A DNA stretch of 64,000 nucleotides from Strix aluco (lineage: Eukaryota > Chordata > Aves > Strigiformes > Strigidae). The notes below the pieces were generated by a model that saw nothing but the letters and a program-made list of their open reading frames with translations, had not been told where the DNA came from and searched no databases. This document shows, piece by piece, positions 11,229-21,696 of this stretch. A program made the position numbers and the translations under genes. The DNA lies in NCBI RefSeq assembly GCF_031877795.1, contig NC_133970.1, forward strand, positions 44,570,033 through 44,634,032. The letters run 5' to 3'. Numbering within the stretch: position 1 is the first letter of the stretch; every line of letters starts with the position of its first letter.

Positions 11229-11629
11229 ATTGGTGTAGTTGGGAGGATGTTGATAGAGGAGTTATTACAGAAATATAGTTATACCCCTTCTCCCTCAGAG
11301 ATATAACTGGTGAAAGAGAGGTTGCTTGATCTGGTGGAAGTTGTGAGAAAGTTGGAACAAAGCTGGTGAAGTTGGTGGATAAGTGGAAGTGAAGGGAAAA
11401 TCTGTGTCATATTAGGTGCCTGCTTGATTCAGGTGCAGGAATATTTTGTAGCAGTGGAGAGAGATGCCTTAGAGGAGCGGTTGGAAATCGATTGATTAAA
11501 GACAGAATTATTATGGGAAAGAGAGAGAAGGTGGTTATTAAAAAAAATTGAAATTATGCTGGCATGAGCAAAAAAGCCCCCTAGTGTTGCTCAGATTTGA
11601 AAGTTAATTACCAGTGTAGATCTTAAGGA

Positions 11630-12420
11630 GTGGATGGAGATATTTGGGGAGAGTCTGATGAAAGTGGCTCAGAGGAAATAAAGGAATTGGAGGAAAGACA
11701 TGTGCGACCTCTCATTAAAACAGAAAGGCATACAGGTCCACAAGGTGGGAACCCCCGAATCACGGTCCGCACAACCCCCTGGACGGGACCTGAGCTTGGT
11801 GAGCTTCAGGTTAAATATTCGTGTAAACCGGGCGAAACTGAAACTGAGTATTTGTGGAGAGTTTCTTTAACGGGGGGGGGGGGGGGGGGGGGGGGGGGGA
11901 TCGAATTCTGTTGAGTGATGATGGGGTGGGAGGTTTCTGGGGTCCCGGAGTGTTTTTAAGTGATGGACCAGCGGGTAACCAGTTGATACCATCTCGAGTG
12001 GCTTACTGGGCTGGGGGTGTGGACCCTAAGGAGAGGGGGGAGCCTGTTACTATTAAAGGGACTGTTGGAGCTGGCAGGAGTACAAAAGGCAGCTGGCATT
12101 CAGGCGGTGGGTGAGAGGGGGCGGTGCGGTATCCCGCTTGTGGCGCCGGTGGATCCCAGCCACCTTAGAGCTCTCATCAGAGGGCTCCCGGATGCCTTAA
12201 AGATCCACGTCCAGTCCCTCAGAGAAAGGGTGCAAAGAGCTATTGAATGCAACCAGCGAAAGCCCTTCAACCCTCATGTACACGTGTTAACGTGGGCAGA
12301 AGTGTTACATGATCTGGTTGCTTATGGGTGAGAAATGGGCTGGACCGACCCGGGTGGGAGGGTTCGGCAAAGTCAGTCGGAAACTCCCTCCCCCCCCCGA
12401 GCAGCCTCCTCGTAGAGAGT
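11630..12420 (+). pseudogene. gag: Gag remnant of ERV-C
   Basis: Short plus-strand frames encode an acidic N-terminal part (11630-11870), broken by a run of 28 G (11872-11899). A capsid-like part follows at 12150-12331 with ALIRGLPDALKIHVQ and LTWAEVLHDLV, then a proline-rich basic part near 12370-12430. The capsid motif resembles ERV-F gag. Several frame changes make it non-coding. Confidence 0.6.
11872..11899. repeat. Poly-G run in ERV-C gag
   Basis: 28 G inside the gag remnant; the true length may vary. Confidence 0.8.
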
Positions 12421-12659
12421 TTAAACCGCCCCAGGATAAGTCAGGTCGGGTTTACGATTCAGGAAGGAATCCTCTTTGGCGGAAGGCCTTGGCACTGGGG
12501 GTACCCGGGCAATATTACATGGGCAATCTACTGGTAACATCTCGAAGTTGGTGCAATTGCTGGAGGGCAGAACTCAAGAACAAAGGAAAAATATTCGGGT
12601 TTGATGTTTTGGCAGGCAAACAGTGGTGTTTACCACACGGCAGTGTGGAGTTTTGGAGT

Positions 12660-13260
12660 TAGGGGGACAGAAGTTCCCTGTGTGTCTCAATATCCACTGC
12701 CAACTGCTGCCAAACAGGGTATTTTTGAGGTGATTCATGATACTGGAAAAATTATAAATCTTACATATTCCCCTTAGAATTCTCCGGTGTGGCTTATGGG
12801 CGGCTGAATGCCCATCCAGGCCTTTGTCAGCTGCAGGGCCGGGCTGGGCTGGGCACAACCCTGCAGGAGCCGCCCGCCAGCTCTGGGAACGGCTCTTTGT
12901 GGTGCCTTTGTCAGAAGCAGAGATGGCTTTGCTTCCCCGTGGGACGGCGGGCAGTTTACATTTGCATGTCTTTCCCCGACAATTGCTTGCTATGGACTGG
13001 CTCAAAAACTCGCTAAAACCATGCCGGAGAAGGGGTTAAGAGCTCTGGAACCCCGCCCCCCCTCCTGTGGGAGTCCCGCAGTTTCTCACTGCGAGGAAGC
13101 GCTGTGTGCAGTGAGATCATTATTGCCACCCACGGCAGATAGAGAAGGAAACGCCCAAATCAATTTAATGAGGTAACAGGAGCCACTTTACTGCCGGGGT
13201 GGTCCGGGAGTGGGCACACAAGGCATCAAGTGGGTGTTTCATACACCATATTACCTATTA
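12660..13260 (+). pseudogene. pol: Protease/RT/integrase scraps of ERV-C pol
   Basis: The frame near 12950-13020 reads FTFACLSPTIACYGLAQ, a damaged version of the RT stretch seen in ERV-F (YTFTCLPQGYKHSP...). At 13185-13258 a frame reads HFTAGVVREWA followed by FIHHI, matching the integrase core after SDNG. The stretch between them is too short, so most of RT and RNase H is deleted. Confidence 0.55.
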
Positions 13261-13289
13261 TTGATTAATTGTAATTTAGTGGGAAATAA

Positions 13290-13680
13290 CCACTTGTCAA
13301 TTTTTAGTGATGAATAAAAATTTATTAGCAAGCGGCGAGTGAGCAAAACAGCGCTGGGTGTGCCGGGAGTCTCTGCTCTACCAGCACACACACCTTACAG
13401 GACAGAACTGAGTCCCTTTATAGTGTAGGCTTCATCCATATTCATGATGGGCGTACCCTGAGGGGTCTGCGAAGGTGTAAACAAGTTTCCCAGGCTTTTC
13501 TCAGGTTTCCATCAGAGAAGGGGGGATGACTCAGCACAGGGGTTTCTGTAGTGGCTTGAAGATGGGGGCCATTTTAGCTCCCTTCTAACAACTGATTTTA
13601 ACAATAGAAACTATACACATATCTTATTTCTTATTTACATAAGAGAATTACAAAACTGTTTGGCCACAACATCCTGACTA
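13290..13680 (-). repeat. Possible nested LTR or LTR fragment inside ERV-C
   Basis: On the minus strand a TATA-like CACTATAAAGGG (about 13425-13414) is followed by AATAAA (about 13325), giving a promoter-to-polyA arrangement typical of an LTR. One possible pair of ends is TGTTGTGGCC at 13671 and ATTGACA at 13295. I found no target duplication, so boundaries are weak and it could be part of ERV-C. Confidence 0.3.
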
Positions 13681-14363
13681 CAACTTCTTTTTCCCCTTGA
13701 GATTTGAATAACAAATACCATATATGTTTTATTACATTACCCTCAAGCTAATGGGCATAGCTGACATGCTTGGGAAGCCTTAGGGAAAGGTGGAAGAACT
13801 CACCATATTAGTGCCCAGTAGATAATTACTAATTTTTAACTTGATGCCCGGGTTCTGATCCGAGGCCTAGTTCTGGTTTTTTTGTTAGGATCTTGGAGGA
13901 ACAGATGACTTCGACATCCTGCTCGGCCATGGGGATCCGTATGGACAATCAAGACTTGGATGACAACGTGGTGCGAATGTATCTTGTGAAATTGGCAGCG
14001 TTCAGAAGAATGTGATTGAACTTGGTGCTATTGTGTTAATGTCACTTCAGGTCAAAAAACGAAGAAAGTAGCAAGAGACTTGAGGCAATTGTTGCTATAT
14101 TAAGCATTAACTGGATATGTTTGAATCTTCCTAATTGGAATGGTTAATCAGCTTCCTTCAATTTTGATTGTAATACATTGTATGGTTGGAGGGTTGTGGG
14201 GGTTTTTTAAGCTCTGATTATATAATCATCTAGGGGATGACAACCCACAACGAGTATGGAGACTCACCAGGACCGCACTCCCTTTTAACCTTGGAGGCAA
14301 GAGGTGACTGCACCACCACTTCAAGGAAACCAGCCGAATCATGACTGTAGTCACGGGGTGGAT

Positions 14364-14937
14364 TGTGGCAGGTGCATCCGCCCAATGAAAGCAGAGCTTC
14401 TTGGCTGCTGAAGTGCAGCAGCTCCTGGCTGCCTTTGTTCTTAGGGCTCCGTGGTAATTGGGGCCTTCTGCCAATGGGAGCCGCTACTGACTACAGGTCA
14501 GATTGGGCCTGGGTATAAATGGAGTCCCCTGGGGGAGCCATTTTGAGCTTGTCCCCTGGAGCAGCATGCTGCAGTTGAGGACTCTCCCCTTGGGCCAGGA
14601 CGCTGCCCAAGAAAACTCCTCGAGGTGCCTTGGGTCGGGACGCTGCCCTGAGCAGGTCCTCGAGGTTGAGAGCCCTCACTTGTCAGGTGAGTGATAAAGC
14701 ATTTTGGGTTGCCGTTAAACCCTAGGGAGTGGGGCTTTGTTCTGTGTTTTGGGTTGCCCTTAAACCCCATAGAGTTCTTTGTTATGCGTTTTGGATTGCT
14801 GTTAAACCCTAGAAAGTTGTTCTGTTCTCCTCTCACAGACATTTGAACCTGTAATTTATGGAGAGCTAGTTAACTGTATTAATAATTAATTTTTTTATTT
14901 TTGGTGGTTGGTTGCTCATTTGGGAGCCTCCGTAACA
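14364..14937 (+). repeat. 3' LTR of ERV-C
   Basis: This 574-bp LTR has the same ends as the 5' LTR and differs by scattered substitutions. It has one extra unit of the internal repeat of about 45 bp (three units at 14698-14830 against two), which explains the 47-bp length difference. The gtcac target copy follows directly. Confidence 0.92.
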
Positions 14938-14942
14938 GTCAC

Positions 14943-15781
14943 CAGCAGACCAGGTGCCTTACAAAGCTCGCCATGATCAAAGAACCCAAAATTCCGACGG
15001 TGGCACCAGTCTCTGAGCCACGTGTTAATCAGATACGTTTTCCACCCTCTCTCAGTGGGTTTCCCTTCCACTTGAGGGATTGATGAAAACACTACCTGAG
15101 CTCCCGAGCCTTCAATTAGCCACCCCAGTGCTTTGAAGTCCTTTTTGAGTGACTTAACACTTCTCTCTGCCACCTCATCATTACCTGCCTGGATAACCAG
15201 CAAAGGGTAGTAATCAGAGGACCGCACCAGAGCAGTGACCTTCCTTTTAATATCTCTGACCTGAGCCCCAGGGAGGCAGCAGACCTCCGTATGGTATAGG
15301 GCTGGTCGACATATGGGCCCCTCTGTACCCCTCAGAACAGTCACCCACTACAATTACCCTCCTTTCCTTCTTACTTGAAGAAGTCGTAAGTCTTGGGGCT
15401 GAGGGACAAGCTATGGATGACTCAAGGGTTGGGTCCTCATTTCCATCTTCATTCAGCTGGCCATCAAGTTCCAAAGCCTCATACCTGTTGTACAATGACA
15501 ACTGGGAAGGTGAGGGGGGCCAAGAAGGCTTTTCGCTTGCCTTTCTGAGGAAGGACCTGACTCCATTCCCCGCTGTCCCCCACATGCCCTCCTTCTGTCT
15601 GGTGACAGGAGGGGAGGGAGTCATGTATTTCTTGTAGAGCCTCTACCTGCTGCCTTTGTCTCAGAGTGTGGCTCCACCAGTCAATCTCACTTTCACACTC
15701 CCTGATCGTTCTCAACCTTTCTACCTCCTCCCTCAGTTCAAGCACCTGCCTGAGCAGCTCATTTACTTGATCACACCGCAC
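14943..15781 (-). pseudogene. CR1 copy 1 ORF1, 5' part
   Basis: The ORF starts MRCDQVNELLRQ with a coiled coil (LREEVERLR), then continues in shifted frames into an SGNH-hydrolase-like domain: VIVVGDC at block I and VIQAGNDEVAE at the GxND block. It matches copy 2 ORF1 at roughly 90 percent of residues. It ends at GLLVT where ERV-C is inserted; the remaining 30 or so codons lie at 10701-10606. ORF1 of CR1 is thought to bind RNA and, through the esterase fold, lipids. Confidence 0.8.
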
Positions 15782-15818
15782 ACAATGTCTCTGACTCCCT
15801 CCAGTTCAAGTGCCAGGC

Positions 15819-16426
15819 TGTACTGGGTGTGGCTGAGCCAGAATTGGTTTTCCCCTGTAGCAGCCCCCATGGTGCTGTGTTTGATGTTGGGAGCTGGCAG
15901 GGTGTTGATAGCACCCTGGTGGTGTGGCTACTGCTGAGTGGTGCTTACACAGCACCAAGGCTCTTTCCGACATTTCCCCCCCCCACAGTGGGACGGGGTG
16001 GGCAAGATCTTGGGAGGGGACACAACCAGGACAGCTGACCCCAACTGACCAAAGGGATATTCCAGACCATCTGACGGCTGCTCAGTATAAAGCTGGGAGA
16101 AAGGAGGAAGGGGGTGGGGTCACCCTTGGTCCTCCGAGGCAACCCCTCCGCGTATGGGAGCCCTGCTTCCTGAGAAGGCCCGACATCGCCTGTTCATGGG
16201 AAGTAGAGAATAAATCTGTTTGCTTTTTTTGCTTCCGTGCATGGACCTTTGCTTTGCTTTGCTTATATTAAAACTGCTTTTGTTTTACCCACAAGGGTTG
16301 TGGTGTTTTTTCCTATCTTATTTTCTTTCCCCTCTTTGCCCTGTTGAGGAAAAAAAGGGGAAAGGGGGGGAAGTGATAGAGTGACTTGGTGGGTACCTGG
16401 CATTGAGCCAAGGTCAAACCACCACA
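15819..16426 (+). mobile_element. Solo LTR of the ERV-A/B family, plus orientation
   Basis: It begins TGTACTGGGTGTGGCTGAG and ends GGTCAAACCACCACA, matching the LTRs of ERV-A and ERV-B in opposite orientation. It is flanked by caggc at 15814-15818 and 16427-16431, a 5-bp duplication. No internal sequence remains, so it is the product of recombination between two LTRs. It sits inside the 5' part of CR1 copy 1. Confidence 0.93.
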
Positions 16427-16436
16427 CAGGCTCAGG

Positions 16437-16921
16437 CACTCTCAGCAGGCAGAGACCTGCACGGCTGCCTGTTTGTGCGGGACGTCTCTCTGGGTTCCCA
16501 CATTCCTCATCACTCTGCCTCTTGGCCATGTTGTGACCATGGTCTTCTCTCTGACCGGGAGGGAACCAATCCCTGGGTGCCGTTTCCCACACGCTGTGCT
16601 CTCACATCCCTGCAGTGCTGGTCCTTCCCTCCCCTCTCTCTGGCACTGGGTAGGTGCTTGCAGGGATCAAACGTACCTTGCCCAGTAGCAGAGACTCAAT
16701 AAAGAATGCTTGCTTCTTAATACGGGATTAGTGTTAAGGAGTTTCTTTATTCCCAATTTCAGTGATAGTAGGGGGTTTTTTTCCTACTCGAGGGTGGGTT
16801 TTTACTATTTTAATGACGAAAGCTCACTCATAGTTCAAGTAGTTCTCTCCTTGGTTCAAATAGCAGCTTTTGCACCTCTGTACTTATCTTGGTGTTTCTC
16901 TGCGTGACGGTTTTATGGTGT
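16437..16921. other. Unassigned spacer between two inverted LTRs
   Basis: These 485 bp lie between the plus-strand solo LTR and minus-strand ERV-A. There is no supported coding region. The stretch 16695-16762 (AATAAAGAATGCTTGCTTCTTAATAC ... CCCAATTTCA) resembles an LTR R-U5 and is similar in style to 24521-24582. The rest may be CR1 5' UTR or another truncated LTR. Confidence 0.4.
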
Positions 16922-17530
16922 TGTGGTGGTTTGACCTTGGCTAAATGCCAAGTATCCACCAAATTGCTCTATCACTCCCCCCCCCCCCCCCTTTTTTTTC
17001 TCAACAGGGCAAATATGAGAAAGAAAATAAGATAGGAAAAAAAACCCAACACTTGTGGGTAAAACAAAAGCAGTTTTAATATAAGCAAAGAAAAGCAAAG
17101 GTCCACACACGGAAGCAAAAAAAAAGCAAACAGATTTATTCTCTACTTCCCATGAACAGGCGATGTCGGGCCTTCTCAGGAAGCAGGGCTCCCATACGCG
17201 GAGGGGTTGCCTCGGAGGACCAAGGGTGACCCCACCCCCTTCCTCCTTTCTCCCAGCTTTATACTGAGCAGCCGTCAGATGGTCTGGAATATCCCTTTGG
17301 TCAGTTGGGGTCAGCTGTCCTGGTTGTGTCCCCTCCCAAGACCTTGCCCACCCCGTCCCACTGTGGGGGGGGGAAATGTCGGAAAGAGCCTTGGTGCTGT
17401 GTAAGCACCACTCAGCAGTAGCCACACCACCAGGGTGCTATCAACACCCTGCCAGCTCCCAACATCAAACACAGCACCATGGGGGCTGCTACAGGGGAAA
17501 ACCAATTCCGGCTCAGCCAGACCCGGTACA
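16922..17530 (-). repeat. 3' LTR of ERV-A
   Basis: On the minus strand it runs from TGTACCGGG (17530) to ACCACCACA (16922), 609 bp. A purine-rich tract (complement of 17531-17548) precedes it. It contains AATAAA in the block agaataaatctgttt (complement near 17130). The U5 end carries the variants shared with the 3' LTR of ERV-B. Confidence 0.92.
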
Positions 17531-17541
17531 GTCTCCACCCC

Positions 17542-18765
17542 TTATTCCATACCATTTACGTCATGCCCGGGTCCCACATAACACTCATTTATCATGGCAT
17601 TTATCATGGCATGATTTACAGGGTACGTTTCGAGCCAACCAGTAGTTGCTTCCACCATGGTGAGTATGTAGCGCTTGCCTTGGCGTGTTCGTGGCAATGG
17701 TCCAATATAGTCAATTTGCCAGGCCTCGCCATATCGAAAACTCAGCCATCGCCCTCTGTTCCAGGGAGACTTTACTCGTGTGGCTCGCTTGATTGCAGCA
17801 CATGTTTCGCATTCACGAGTGACCTGTGAGATGGCCGCCATGGTCAGGTCCACCCCTCGATCACGAGCCCATCTGTACGTTGCATCTCTCCCGAGATGCC
17901 CGGATGTTTCATGGGCCCATCGAGCTACAAATAGCTCACCCTTGCGCTCCCAGTCCAGGTCCAGCTGAGCTACTTCAATTTTAGCAGCCTTGTCTACTTG
18001 CTCATTGTTTTGATGTTCTTCGGTGGCACGGCTTTTGGGCACGTGGGCATCTACATGACGTACCTTTAGAGCCACGTTTTCCACTCGGGCAGCGATGTCC
18101 TGCCACAGTGCAGCAGCCCAGATGGGTTTACATCTGCGCTGCCAATTGGTCTTCTTCCACTCCTGTAGCCACCCCCACAGGGCGTTAGCCACCATCCAGG
18201 AGTCAGTGTAGAGATACAGTACTGGCCACTTTTCTCGTTCAGCAATCTTTAGGGCTAGTTGGATCGCTTTTACTTCTGCAAACTGACTTGACTCGCCCTC
18301 TCCTTCAGTGGCCTCAATGACTTGTCTTGTGGGGCTCCACACAGCAGCTTCCCACTTCCGATGGTTTCCTACCACACGACAGGATCCATCAGTAAACAGA
18401 GCATACTGCCTTTCATCTTCTGGTAACTCATTATATGGCGGTGCCTCTTGGGCACGAGCCACCTCCTCAGGCAGTGCTCCAAAATCTCTACCTTCTGGCC
18501 AGTCCAAGATCTCTTCCAGGATCCCTGGACGGTTGGGTTTTCCCAGTCGAGCTTGTTGCGTGATTAACGCCACCCATTTACTCCAGGTAGCACTGGCTGC
18601 ATGGTGCGTAGAAGGGATGTTTCCTTTGAACATCCAATGTAACACAGGCACTCGCGGTGCCAAGAGGAGCTGTGCTTCTGTACCAACAACTTCTGAAGTG
18701 GCTCGAATCCCCTCATATGCTGCCAATATCTCATTTTCAGTTGGAGTGTAGTGGGCTTCTGATCC
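17542..18765 (-). pseudogene. pol: RNase H and truncated integrase of ERV-A pol
   Basis: The frame 18726-17542 encodes RNase H with LFTDGSC, AEVKAIQLAL, YTDSWMVAN and NEQVDKAA, that is, the D-E-D-D residues. Integrase follows with H-x4-H (HETSGHLG), C-x2-C (CETC) and the first core Asp (WQIDYIGPLP). The reading then runs into a deletion after YPVNHA, with a small duplicated patch (catggcatttat, 17590-17610), so the rest of integrase is missing. A TGA at 18766-18768 separates it from RT; ERV-B has an Arg codon there. Confidence 0.88.
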
Positions 18766-20205
18766 TCAATATCCCCGGCTCCAAAATCCTAATGGTCGAC
18801 CCCGAGTTTCACCTGGTATCTTCTGCCAGAGGCTCCATGTGAGGCCATGCTCCCCAGTTGATGTGTAAAGTACGTTTTGCACAGCTGGTCCTGTCCGAAC
18901 AGGCCCAAGAGCTACCGCCCGAGCTATCTCCTGTTTGATGTGCTCAAAGGCTTGTTGTTGCTCAAGACCCCACTCAAAATGGTTCTTCTTTCGGGTTACT
19001 TGATAGAGAGGGCTCACCAGCTGACTGTAACCTGGAATGTGCATCCTCCAAAATCCCACAAGTCCTAAGAAAGCTTGTGTTTCCTTCTTGTTGGTCAGTG
19101 GAGACATAGTTGCTATCTTATTGACAACATCCATAGGCACATGACGGCGTCCATCTTGCCATTTTATTCCCAAGAACTGAATCTCCTGTGCTGGTCCCTT
19201 GACCTTGCTTTTCTTTATGGCAAGCCCAGCTTTCAGAAGAATCTCAATTACTTTTTGTCCTTTCTTGAACACTTCTTCTGCCTTGTTGCCCCACAAAATG
19301 ATGTCATCGATGTACTGTAGATGTTCAGGGGTATCACCCTTTTCCAGTGCAGTTTGAATTAGTCCATGACAAATAGTGGGGCTGTGCTTCCACCCCTGGG
19401 GCAGTCGATTCCAGGTATACTGGACACCCCTCCACGTGAAAGCAAACTGTGGCCTGCACTCTTCTGCCAAAGGAATTGAAAAGAATGCATTGGCAATGTC
19501 AATTGTGGCGTACCACTTGGCTGCCTTTGACTCCAGTTCATATTGGAGCTCTAACATATCTGGTACAGCAGCACTCAGTGGTGGCGTCACTTCGTTCAGG
19601 CCACGATAGTCTACTGTCAACCTCCACCCTCCGTCAGACTTTCGCACTGGCCATATTGGGCTATTAAAAGGCGAATGTGTCTTACTGATAACACCTTGGC
19701 TGTCCAGTTGACGGATCAGTTCTTGGATGGGAGCCAGAGAGTCTGGGTTCGTGCGATACTGCCGTCGGTGCAGGGTCCTCATAGCAATTGGCACCTGTTG
19801 TTCTTCAACTCGCAACAGTCCTACAACAAAAGGATCTTCCGAGAGGCCAGGCAGATTAGACAACTGCTTGACCTTCTCTGTGTTCACACTGGCCACACCA
19901 AAAGCCCATGGGTATCCTTTTGGGTCTTTGAAATACCCCCTCTTGAGGTAGTCAATGCCCAAGATACAAGGGGCTTCTGGGCCAGTTACAATGGGATGTT
20001 TTTCCCACTTATCCCCGGTCAAGCTAACCTCGGCCTCCAGTACTGACAGTTCTTGACATCCGCCTGTCACTCCTGAGATCCAGATAGGTTCTGCCCCTCT
20101 ATAACTTGATGGCATTAATGTACACTGTGCCCCGGTGTCGATTAAAGCCTGGTACTTCTGTGGATTTGATGTGCCATGCCATCAAATCCACACTGTCCAA
20201 TACAC
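18766..20205 (-). pseudogene. pol: Protease and reverse transcriptase of ERV-A pol
   Basis: Protease has ALIDTGAQCTLM and CILGIDYL. RT follows with SPFNSPIWPVRKSDGGWR, VDYRGLNEV, YATIDIANAFFSIPL, NRLPQGWKHSP and an intact catalytic YIDDIILWG. The 449-aa stretch 20115-18766 is open. A TGA at 20182-20184, just before the protease active site, replaces the Arg codon of ERV-B, and a TGA ends the frame at 18766-18768. Both look like CGA to TGA decay. RT motifs are ERV-L-like. Confidence 0.9.
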
Positions 20206-20395
20206 CCGATCATCCCTTTCCTCCTCCTGGCTGGAGGCAGGGGCCCTCTATTCCTGTTCTTGGTCAGAGTATTCACTGTCTGACCCTTGCCATGCGAGGC
20301 CAGAGACTCCTTCGTCAGGGCCAAGGGAGGTGATCTCAGTCTTCCTGTATCTGGGAGATCGCTGATTACTTTCTTGTGGTTTCACACCAGCTACA

Positions 20396-21547
20396 TTAAC
20401 AACCTTCTTGGATGTCTTCTTCTTGGCAGGGGTCTTTCCTCGCAATTAATTCATGTACACGAGCTTCCAACTTGAAGGTGGGTTGACCATCCCACTTCCT
20501 CATGTCCTCCCCCTGGTCACGCAGGAAGAACCAAAGTTCGCCACGTGTCATGCGCCTGGGTTTCCCTTTCCCTCTGACTGGGGCGGAAGAGAACCGATTT
20601 CTTGGGGTGCTCCTGACATCCAGGGCGCTCGCCCGTAGAGATGAGGAGGTACCAAGACTCTCTTCAAAGTTCTGAAGCCAGGAAGAGACTGCCTCCACAG
20701 TTGGCATACATCTTAGTCCTTCTCCCACATCCATTTCTGGATAGTACATCGCAGCCAAGCTGGCAGAATATGAGGATGGCTGTTGGGCTTCCTTACCTTC
20801 CAGCTGCTGAGCATCAGCCCCATTATCCCAGCATCGAAGCAGCCAGGCAGCAATCCGCTCACCCGGCTGGCGGCGATAGTCTTTCCGCAGATCTCGCAGT
20901 TCTGATGACGTCAGGGACCGGGTAGTTTCTGCCTCCTGTTTGAGTTCTGTTATTCCCTCTTCTGACCCCTTTGCTGAAGGACCCGCTTCTTCCTCCTCTT
21001 TTTCGTCCCTTATTAATCGAGGGTATGGCCCTGTTGTTCTCCTTGTCCACTGTTTCTTTTTTACTACTGGGGCAATCTCTGCTGTTGTTGTTTTTGTTTG
21101 AGTTCCCATCTCCACCACAGTCCTTTGAGAGCACTGAACTGCAGCTCGATAAGCACAGGCCAGGCCCCAGTACAGCGCTGGGAGTTGCTGATTTTCACTG
21201 GGATAGGCAAGGCACCCTTCTATCAGGTGTTGTGTCAATTTTGCGGGGTTGCTTGCCTGTTCAGGGGTAAGATCCCAGGCTACAGGAGGTGATAACCGTC
21301 CTAGGAATCTGCCCAAATCCTTCCACTCCCCCTGCCACCCAGGGACAGGCCGCCTCAGGGCACATTTTGGTATTGGCTCACCCAAAATTTGCCTTCTCTT
21401 ACACCAAAAACCTACCGAGCTCCACACAGCCCACAATAGGCGAACAGCATTAATGAACAGTATCAAAGAGCTAACATAAGGGTGAATAAGTACCTCGGGA
21501 GCCTGCAGAATAAAACCACTCATGATGTTCCCAATTTCTTCCAGCAT
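20396..21547 (-). CDS. gag: Gag of ERV-A with an in-frame internal deletion (383 aa)
   Basis: The start MLEEIGNIM lies about 120 bp after the primer site. Residues about 15-45 are hydrophobic (SSLILFINAVRLLWAVW), unusual for a Gag N-terminus. A capsid-like part follows (LRDLRKDYRRQPGERIAAWLL), then a C-terminal part (MTRGELWFFLRDQGEDM). No CCHC zinc knuckle is seen. Compared with ERV-B Gag (481 aa), 98 codons (294 bp) are missing after EGKEAQQ, without loss of frame. A basic, KKK-rich frame (20445-20248) follows after a one-base shift and leads towards protease. Confidence 0.85.
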   Translation of the reverse strand: MLEEIGNIMSGFILQAPEVLIHPYVSSLILFINAVRLLWAVWSSVGFWCKRRQILGEPIPKCALRRPVPGWQGEWKDLGRFLGRLSPPVAWDLTPEQASNPAKLTQHLIEGCLAYPSENQQLPALYWGLACAYRAAVQCSQRTVVEMGTQTKTTTAEIAPVVKKKQWTRRTTGPYPRLIRDEKEEEEAGPSAKGSEEGITELKQEAETTRSLTSSELRDLRKDYRRQPGERIAAWLLRCWDNGADAQQLEGKEAQQPSSYSASLAAMYYPEMDVGEGLRCMPTVEAVSSWLQNFEESLGTSSSLRASALDVRSTPRNRFSSAPVRGKGKPRRMTRGELWFFLRDQGEDMRKWDGQPTFKLEARVHELIARKDPCQEEDIQEGC

Positions 21548-21670
21548 GTTCCCGAGCTTAGCAAAATCAAGATAAGCAGAGCAATAAACAAACCCGTGAC
21601 CAGCACAAGAGCTTGTCGCTTACTAACTGCTATAGCTATAGCACAATTAATATAAAACTGCCGTTGTCCC

Positions 21671-21688
21671 GCCCCACGTTGGGCGCCA
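21671..21688 (-). other. Primer-binding site of ERV-A
   Basis: On the minus strand TGGCGCCCAACGTGGGGC lies eight bases after the 5' LTR. This is the known complement of the 3' end of tRNA-Lys1,2, which is also used by some betaretroviruses. Confidence 0.85.
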
Positions 21689-21696
21689 AAATAGAC

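Larger units (their letters stand above)
10702..14937 (+). mobile_element. Provirus ERV-C inserted in CR1 copy 1
   Basis: Two LTRs in direct orientation (10702-11228 and 14364-14937) begin TGTGGCAGGTGCATC and end GTAACA. The provirus is flanked by a perfect 5-bp duplication gtcac (10697-10701 and 14938-14942). The interior has a gag remnant, scraps of RT and integrase, and a long AT-rich part that may include a nested LTR. It is internally deleted at about 4.2 kb. Because it interrupts CR1 copy 1, it is younger than that insertion. A solo LTR of the same family is at 62186-62721. Confidence 0.92.
7549..16436 (-). mobile_element. CR1 LINE copy 1, split by two LTR-element insertions
   Basis: This is a non-LTR retrotransposon on the minus strand. 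Its 3' end at 7549 has the avian CR1 tail (repeats of ATTCTATG preceded by TTTTCCAACCTGA). ORF2 (endonuclease plus RT) lies at 10603-7619. ORF1 lies at 15781-14943 and 10701-10606, interrupted by provirus ERV-C (10702-14937, target duplication gtcac). A second insertion, the solo LTR 15819-16426 (target duplication caggc), cuts the 5' part. At least about 10 bp of CR1 resume beyond it, matching copy 2 at 39483. The length is near full for CR1. It is not intact: ORF2 has two UGA codons and compensating indels. Confidence 0.9.

Noticed and set aside
18308..18751. Plus-strand 147-aa frame in ERV-A, repeated in ERV-B
   Set aside because: Antisense shadow of RNase H; it is conserved only because the two proviruses are near copies.
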